DNA of 9,240 nt from Candidatus Pacearchaeota archaeon (GTDB lineage Archaea > Nanobdellota > Nanobdellia > Pacearchaeales > GW2011-AR1), in NCBI GenBank assembly GCA_002688165.1, contig NZCB01000013.1, positions 1 through 9,240 on the forward strand, in the 5' to 3' direction. Positions 6,505 to 9,240 of this stretch are shown here, piece after piece. The notes beneath the pieces are model-generated. The model did no database searches, had not been told where the DNA came from, and saw only the letters and a program-made list of their open reading frames with translations. Every line of letters begins with the position of its first letter. Positions within the stretch are counted from its first letter, which is position 1. The position numbers and the translations under genes were made by a program.

Positions 6505-6942
6505 TCATTCCCACCAAAATCTCTTTTGCCCTGCTAAATCGTCATTCCACTTCCTATTACTTTTCTTACTAATTCTTCCTTTCCTATTTCTTCTCTTACT
6601 AATTCTTCCTTTCCTCTTTCTTCCTTTCTTATTTCTTCTCTTTCTTTTTAATGGTTGTAATTCATATTTTAACCTAATTCTATTTTTCAGAAGCAAATAT
6701 TTTCTTATCCATTGTCTTACATCATGACCGGGACCATTCCAAGTCCTTCTTGCCCCGTAAGCCCTATGACTTGTCTTAACGACTATCTCAAATAATTCAT
6801 TCCTATTAGGTTTTCTTCCACTTTTCTTAATAAAATCTCTTAGAGTAATTCTATAATACTTATCTGCTCTCTTTCTAAGTCTTTTAGGAAGAGCTCTTTT
6901 AGAAAGGAAGAGATTATACCATCTACTTAATTCTTTGAACAT
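6505..6942 (-). CDS. Very basic hypothetical protein with Lys/Arg repeat tail
   Basis: I do not recognise this 145-residue protein. An N-terminal segment (1-98) carries a possible ordered domain: FKELSRWYNLFLSKR, DKYYRITLRDFIKKSGRKP (28-46), SHRAYGARRTWNGPGHDVRQWIRKYLL (58-84). A tail (99-131) is almost entirely Lys, Arg, Asn, Gly, Ile and Ser and contains two KGRISKxxNR units (111-120, 121-130). The end is WNDDLAGQKRFWWE. The strong positive charge suggests nucleic-acid or ribosome binding, which is inference. The start is taken at the ATG at 6942: the frame can be extended only to a TTG five codons upstream, and a TATA box (minus TTTTAAAT, 6965-6972) lies about 26 nt before the ATG, as for the leaderless neighbours. 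It is a stand-alone gene between tRNA-Glu and the 67-aa ORF. Confidence 0.7.
   Translation of the reverse strand: MFKELSRWYNLFLSKRALPKRLRKRADKYYRITLRDFIKKSGRKPNRNELFEIVVKTSHRAYGARRTWNGPGHDVRQWIRKYLLLKNRIRLKYELQPLKRKRRNKKGRKRKGRISKRRNRKGRISKKSNRKWNDDLAGQKRFWWE
6564..6615. repeat. Tandem 30-nt period repeat inside the basic-protein gene
   Basis: A 22-base string (TCTTACTAATTCTTCCTTTC plus two more bases) occurs exactly at 6564-6585 and 6594-6615, a period of 30 nt or ten codons. It encodes the repeated RISKxxNRKG segment of the Lys/Arg tail, so the repeat keeps the reading frame. Confidence 0.85.
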
Positions 6943-6964
6943 TATCCCAAATAACAAAAATATT

Positions 6965-6972
6965 ATTTAAAA
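6965..6972 (-). promoter_or_regulatory. TATA box of the basic-protein gene
   Basis: Minus-strand TTTTAAAT, centred about 26 nt before the ATG at 6942. It is what decides that start over the upstream TTG. Confidence 0.55.
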
Positions 6973-6978
6973 CTATGT

Positions 6979-7036
6979 TAAACATTTTAGATTATCAAAA
7001 CTTCACACAGAGCAACCTCTGAATTTAAAATGTTTA
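6979..7036. repeat. Long inverted repeat with nested hairpin
   Basis: TAAACATTTTA (6979-6989) and TAAAATGTTTA (7026-7036) are exact reverse complements. Pairing continues inward through G-U and three A-T pairs to 6993/7022, giving 15 bp. Inside it CAGAG (7008-7012) pairs with CTCTG (7017-7021) around CAAC. The 3' strand is continuous between the two stems, while a 14-nt bulge (6994-7007) sits on the 5' strand. It lies between tRNA-Glu and the basic-protein promoter. Confidence 0.55.
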
Positions 7037-7082
7037 GAATAAAAGGGGTGTTAATGTTTAAGAGAATCGTACTATTGTATCA

Positions 7083-7155
7083 TGCCCCGACCGGGATTCG
7101 AACCCGGGTCACGGCCTCGAAAGGGCCGGATGCTTGGCCGCTGCACTATCGGGGC
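7083..7155 (-). tRNA. tRNA-Glu, anticodon UUC
   Basis: The 73-nt minus-strand sequence folds into a full cloverleaf. The acceptor stem is GCCCCGA/TCGGGGC with discriminator A. The D-stem is TGC/GCA with GG in its loop. The anticodon stem is CGGCC/GGCCG around CTTTCGA, giving anticodon TTC. The T-arm is CCGGG-TTCGAAT-CCCGG. CCA is not encoded (the next bases are TGA). It reads Glu codons GAA and, by wobble, GAG. A TATA-like AGATTTAAAG lies about 20 nt before its first base, so a 5' leader, if any, is very short. The strongly GC-rich tRNA stands out against the AT-rich surroundings, as expected for a structural RNA. Confidence 0.97.
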
Positions 7156-7170
7156 AGCATATTTCAAAAT

Positions 7171-7180
7171 CTTTAAATCT
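7171..7180 (-). promoter_or_regulatory. TATA-like box of tRNA-Glu
   Basis: Minus-strand AGATTTAAAG, centred about 20 nt before the tRNA's first base. Nearly the same string, AGATTTAAAAG, precedes tRNA-Ile, which supports a shared tRNA promoter element. Confidence 0.5.
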
Positions 7181-7227
7181 TGAACCTATTTTTTAGAGAA
7201 TATTTTGCTTTTTAAAACTTCCTAATA

Positions 7228-7551
7228 CTAAAGAATAATTTTATCAGCCAAGTCCCCAATCAAGAAAGTCTTCTTCATCTTTCCAGAAAAACTATTCATC
7301 CAACTTACTATCCAAAGAATTACCCACAACACCCATAAAACAGAACTCAAAAAATACAAAAAAGGTCCCAAAACAATTATCACTGCCTGAGCAATAAACA
7401 ATACCAACCCATGCTTAGCATAATGCATAATATATTTATCCTTTCTCCATAATATCAACGCAATTATAAATCCAACTATAGTAAAAAAACTAGAGATAAA
7501 AGCATACAACTTCCTATCATCATCACCAATTCTTTTTGTTTTTTTTGCCAT
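7228..7551 (-). CDS. Small membrane protein, DUF4870/Tic20-like (UPF0132-type)
   Basis: This 107-residue protein has the layout of the short archaeal DUF4870/Tic20-like membrane proteins. It starts with a basic, soluble N-terminus (1-13), followed by a first membrane helix KLYAFISSFFTIVGFIIALI (14-33), a short charged turn WRKDKY (35-40), and the family-like phrase MHYAKHGLVLFIAQAV (42-57) that opens the second helix. One or two further hydrophobic segments lie at about 58-87, and a C-terminal LIGDLADKI (97-105) resembles the G-D-L-A-x-K-I ending typical of the family. No catalytic residues are known for the group and its function is unknown. The ATG lies about 25 nt after a TATA box (TTTATAAAT, 7572-7580), implying a leaderless mRNA. 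It is flanked by two tRNA genes on the same strand, and the structured element behind tRNA-Ile ends just upstream of its promoter. Confidence 0.8.
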   Translation of the reverse strand: MAKKTKRIGDDDRKLYAFISSFFTIVGFIIALILWRKDKYIMHYAKHGLVLFIAQAVIIVLGPFLYFLSSVLWVLWVILWIVSWMNSFSGKMKKTFLIGDLADKIIL

Positions 7552-7571
7552 ATAAATACATATATCCTATA

Positions 7572-7580
7572 TTTATAAAT
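7572..7580 (-). promoter_or_regulatory. TATA box of the DUF4870-like gene
   Basis: TTTATAAAT, centred about 25 nt before the ATG at 7551. It begins four bases after the partial tRNA copy at 7584-7600. Confidence 0.5.
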
Positions 7581-7583
7581 AAA

Positions 7584-7600
7584 CCTACCAAGATTTGAAC
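7584..7600 (-). repeat. Partial copy of the tRNA-Ile 3' end
   Basis: CCTACCAAGATTTGAAC is identical to 7722-7738 inside tRNA-Ile: the T-loop, the 3' half of the T-stem and the first part of the acceptor 3' strand. Weaker similarity continues to about 7610. The would-be T-stem has lost at least two pairs, so it cannot be a functional tRNA end. It could be a decayed duplicate or one half of an attachment-site duplication. Confidence 0.75.
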
Positions 7601-7716
7601 ATGTGAAACTAATACTTTAGTGAACAGCTAAAAAACTTGAAAGTTTTTTAGACCTGAGGCTCCGTGAGGAGTGATGGGCCAGAAATTTTTAATTTCTGGA
7701 TGGGACAAGTTCAAAT
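7593..7716. ncRNA. Candidate structured RNA: closing stem plus three hairpins
   Basis: A 12-position stem, 7593-7604 with 7705-7716, has 11 pairs and one A-A mismatch. It encloses three hairpins: CTAAAAAACTT/AAGTTTTTTAG (7628-7651, 11 bp, perfect), CTCC-GTGA-GGAG (7660-7671, a GNRA-type tetraloop on the plus strand), and CCAGAAATT/AATTTCTGG (7679-7699, 9 bp, perfect). No coding frame explains the region. The strand is uncertain: the GNRA loop favours plus, while the flanking tRNA and its trailer favour minus. I match it to no known RNA family. It could equally be a hairpin-rich mobile-element remnant. Confidence 0.4.
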
Positions 7717-7741
7717 ATGAGCCTACCAAGATTTGAACTTG
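7706..7741 (-). repeat. 11-bp inverted repeat joining the tRNA-Ile T-arm and its trailer
   Basis: CAAGTTCAAAT (7706-7716) and ATTTGAACTTG (7731-7741) are exact reverse complements with 14 nt between. The right arm is the tRNA's T-loop and 5' T-stem strand; the left arm starts two bases beyond the mature tRNA 3' end. Confidence 0.8.
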
Positions 7742-7792
7742 GGACCTCCTGCTTATAAGACAGGCGCTCTAACCAGGCTGAGCTATAGGCTC
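7718..7792 (-). tRNA. tRNA-Ile, anticodon UAU
   Basis: The 75-nt minus-strand sequence folds perfectly. The acceptor stem is GAGCCTA/TAGGCTC with discriminator A. The D-stem is GCTC/GAGC with GG in its loop. The anticodon stem is CCTGT/GCAGG around CTTATAA, so the anticodon is TAT. The variable loop is AGGTC and the T-arm CCAAG-TTCAAAT-CTTGG. No CCA is encoded. It reads AUA directly. Most archaea read AUA with a CAU-anticodon tRNA whose C34 is changed to agmatidine by TiaS, so a true UAU anticodon is unusual. Two bases past its 3' end an 11-nt string is exactly complementary to its own T-arm. A TATA-like AGATTTAAAAG lies about 32 nt upstream, so a leader of a few bases is likely. Confidence 0.95.
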
Positions 7793-7818
7793 TCAATAGT
7801 TTTGAGAATATTCTTCCA

Positions 7819-7829
7819 CTTTTAAATCT
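7819..7829 (-). promoter_or_regulatory. TATA-like box of tRNA-Ile
   Basis: Minus-strand AGATTTAAAAG, about 32 nt before the tRNA's first base, nearly the same string as at tRNA-Glu. A second A/T box (AAATATAAAG) lies directly upstream. Confidence 0.45.
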
Positions 7830-7888
7830 TTATATTTATGCAAATAAAAACCAATTATACTCAATAACATCAATTAAAATGTAATAAT

Positions 7889-7898
7889 CCTTAAATAA
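7889..7898 (+). promoter_or_regulatory. TATA box of the surface-protein gene
   Basis: CCTTAAATAA, centred about 25 nt before the ATG at 7919, so probably a leaderless mRNA. Unlike the translation genes it is not followed by CCTTAT. Confidence 0.5.
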
Positions 7899-7918
7899 GA
7901 TTTTCCCATTAGAAAATT

Positions 7919-9240
7919 ATGAAAAAAAGAAGTGTGCAACTAATTTTAACAATATTCATCACAATATTGCTAATAACTGCAGTTTCAGCTAGCATTAAAT
8001 CAAACAAAAAAACATACCATACAAAAGAATCAGTTTATGTGTTAAGCACTGTTGGGGTTAATGATAATTTATGTCGTTCACAAAATCCTCCAGAAAAAGT
8101 AAAAATACACATAGTAGAACATAAACAAAACTGGAATAATGGAGATCCCTTTGAAGATGTTAGAGGAGAACCTAATGAAATACCCAACTCAAAATTCTCA
8201 AATACAAAAATATGGAATAATCCTCAAACAGGAACCTATGATCTAATTGTTGATTGCAATGAAAATCAAGCCTATGATGAATCAAGTGAACCGATATATA
8301 ATGAAGGATTTTCAATAATTCCAAAAAAAGGTCAAGGCTCAATGACTGCAGGACATAAAAACCCTCAAGATTTTGAATGGCAATATGATCCAGAAACTCC
8401 AATATTATCAAAAGAATTTTTCCAAATAAAACTATTAGCAATAGATGAAGATATCCAATTAGAAAATATTAGTTTAGAAATAAAATCTCCACAAGAAACC
8501 ACAAATATAGAAATTTATTTTGATTCAAATAACAATGGAATACTAGATACAAATGATAAATTAATAACAAAAAAAGAATCTGCAAAAAAATCAGAGATAA
8601 TATCATTAAATTATAAAATAAGACAAGATATAGACGAAAATTTCTTATTTGTATTCAACAACAAGGAAAATACACCTAACGGAAAATATAGCATAAAAAT
8701 ACTATCAATAACTGGAACTGGAACCCTATCTGAAAAAAATATAGGTTTCTTTGGTAACCCTTTAGAATCAAATACTATGAATGTTGTAGATAAAAAATCT
8801 TGTCTTGGAGAAACAATTCTAGAATTAACTCCAAACCCCATAACTTCAAATGAAGAAGTTATTGCAAAAATTACTGGATTAACAGGATGCGATGATAAAA
8901 AAATAAGATTAAAATCTAATGAATGTTTTGTAGCAACAGGAGACATTGAAGAATGTACTCTAAAATCAAACACTTGTGAAATAAAAATAGAGGGCATAGG
9001 TGGAAAATATTTTGCATGCATAGATAAAAATGATGATGATAATTATAATGGATTTGGAGAATCAACCTCAGTAGATCTAAAACTAAAAGAAATAAAAGAA
9101 GAACCTGAAAATAAAGAAATAGATACTACGAACAAAGAATCTTCAAAAATAACTGGAAATGTCATAGGAAATTTAGATATGAACAACCCCTTATTAATAA
9201 TTCTAGAAATAACCTTACTATTAATCCTGATACTATTAAT
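7919..9240 (+). CDS. Secreted, membrane-anchored surface protein (C-terminus cut off)
   Basis: The frame is open from the ATG at 7919 to the window edge (440 codons), with no stop. It starts with a signal peptide: MKKR, a hydrophobic core to residue 20, then AVSAS (21-25) as a likely cleavage site. A first extracellular domain (about 30-290) holds VKIHIVEHKQNWNNGDPFED (61-80) and WNNPQTGTYDLIVDCNENQAYD (99-120). This pattern of a paired 'W-N-x-G-D' and 'G-x-Y-D-x-x-x-D' is one I associate with archaeal surface proteins, from memory. FDSNNNGILDTND (201-213) looks like an EF-hand/dockerin-type calcium loop. A second domain (about 294-388) begins CLGETILELTPNPIT, has seven cysteines, and ends with an acidic DKNDDDNYNGFGES. 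A charged linker (389-410) leads to ITGNVIG (411-417), and a transmembrane helix begins near 424. Thus it is an exported protein anchored at its C-terminus. Substrate or partner is unknown. Confidence 0.85.
   Translation, partial: MKKRSVQLILTIFITILLITAVSASIKSNKKTYHTKESVYVLSTVGVNDNLCRSQNPPEKVKIHIVEHKQNWNNGDPFEDVRGEPNEIPNSKFSNTKIWNNPQTGTYDLIVDCNENQAYDESSEPIYNEGFSIIPKKGQGSMTAGHKNPQDFEWQYDPETPILSKEFFQIKLLAIDEDIQLENISLEIKSPQETTNIEIYFDSNNNGILDTNDKLITKKESAKKSEIISLNYKIRQDIDENFLFVFNNKENTPNGKYSIKILSITGTGTLSEKNIGFFGNPLESNTMNVVDKKSCLGETILELTPNPITSNEEVIAKITGLTGCDDKKIRLKSNECFVATGDIEECTLKSNTCEIKIEGIGGKYFACIDKNDDDNYNGFGESTSVDLKLKEIKEEPENKEIDTTNKESSKITGNVIGNLDMNNPLLIILEITLLLILILL

Noticed and set aside
6943..6957. 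A TTG start five codons upstream for the basic protein
   Set aside because: The ATG at 6942 has a TATA box at the usual leaderless spacing, and the TTG would fall too close to that box.
7584..7610. A split or second tRNA 3' half
   Set aside because: The T-stem has mismatches at two or more of five positions and the acceptor copy stops after TAGG, with no matching 5' strand nearby.
7628..7700. A complete box C/D guide RNA on the plus strand
   Set aside because: CTGA and TGATG are present around the GTGA hairpin, but the spacer is 14 nt, the k-turn bulge would be on the wrong strand, and no outer C (RUGAUGA) or D (CUGA) box lies at the expected distance.
7656..7725. A plus-strand tRNA using the CCAGA/TCTGG hairpin as anticodon arm and AAGTTCAAATA as T-loop
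   Set aside because: The arms before and after do not form a T-stem or an acceptor stem, and the supposed anticodon loop would be 11 nt.
8172..9021. Minus-strand frames at 8172-8441 and 8611-9021
   Set aside because: They lie antisense inside the long open surface-protein frame, and their sequence is what an AT-rich reverse strand gives. The same applies to the small antisense frames within infB, the helicase gene and eif2g.
1..9240. CRISPR array, insertion sequence or transposase, rRNA, intein
   Set aside because: No regularly spaced repeats, no transposase-like or integrase-like protein, no rRNA motif, and no insertion in the GTPase or helicase motifs.

Overview
The window looks like a piece of a small, AT-rich archaeal genome. 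By gene content and style it is most likely from a DPANN lineage such as Pacearchaeota or Woesearchaeota; this lineage call is inference. Directly visible archaeal signs are aIF5B, ribosomal protein eS6, aIF2-gamma, tRNA genes without encoded CCA, and TATA-like boxes about 20-30 nt upstream of start codons with almost no room for a leader. Genes are short and tightly packed, two convergent pairs overlap at their 3' ends, and no stretch without a gene exceeds 300 bases.

Layout: 1-136 is the 5' end of an unrecognised minus-strand gene, divergent from infB (aIF5B, 257-1996). infB overlaps by four bases the end of a convergent UvrD/PcrA-like SF1 helicase gene (1993-3897). A 152-nt divergent gap with two tandem hairpins precedes rps6e (4050-4484) and eif2g (4527-5690). 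The end of eif2g overlaps a convergent P-loop (FlaR/adenylate-kinase-like) gene (5664-6170), which follows a 67-codon ORF by one base. Next come a very basic hypothetical protein gene (6505-6942), tRNA-Glu(UUC) (7083-7155), a DUF4870/Tic20-like membrane protein gene (7228-7551) and tRNA-Ile(UAU) (7718-7792), all on the minus strand. A plus-strand gene for a secreted, C-terminally anchored surface protein begins at 7919 and runs off the right edge.

How it works together: infB, rps6e and eif2g serve translation (subunit joining, small subunit, initiator tRNA delivery). They share a core-promoter layout, a TATA box followed by CCTTAT 18-20 nt before the ATG. The two tRNA genes share an AGATTTAAA(A)G promoter box. 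The helicase is a repair/replication gene and the last gene faces the cell surface.

The strongest unexplained signal is 7584-7741. Seventeen bases of the tRNA-Ile 3' end are duplicated 138 bp away, an inverted copy of the T-arm lies directly behind the tRNA, and between them sit three hairpins closed by a long stem. It may be a structured RNA, a tRNA-linked attachment-site remnant, or a folding switch in the tRNA trailer. Other points of note are an AUA-reading tRNA-Ile with a genuine UAU anticodon, and an aIF2-gamma that lacks the usual zinc knuckle.
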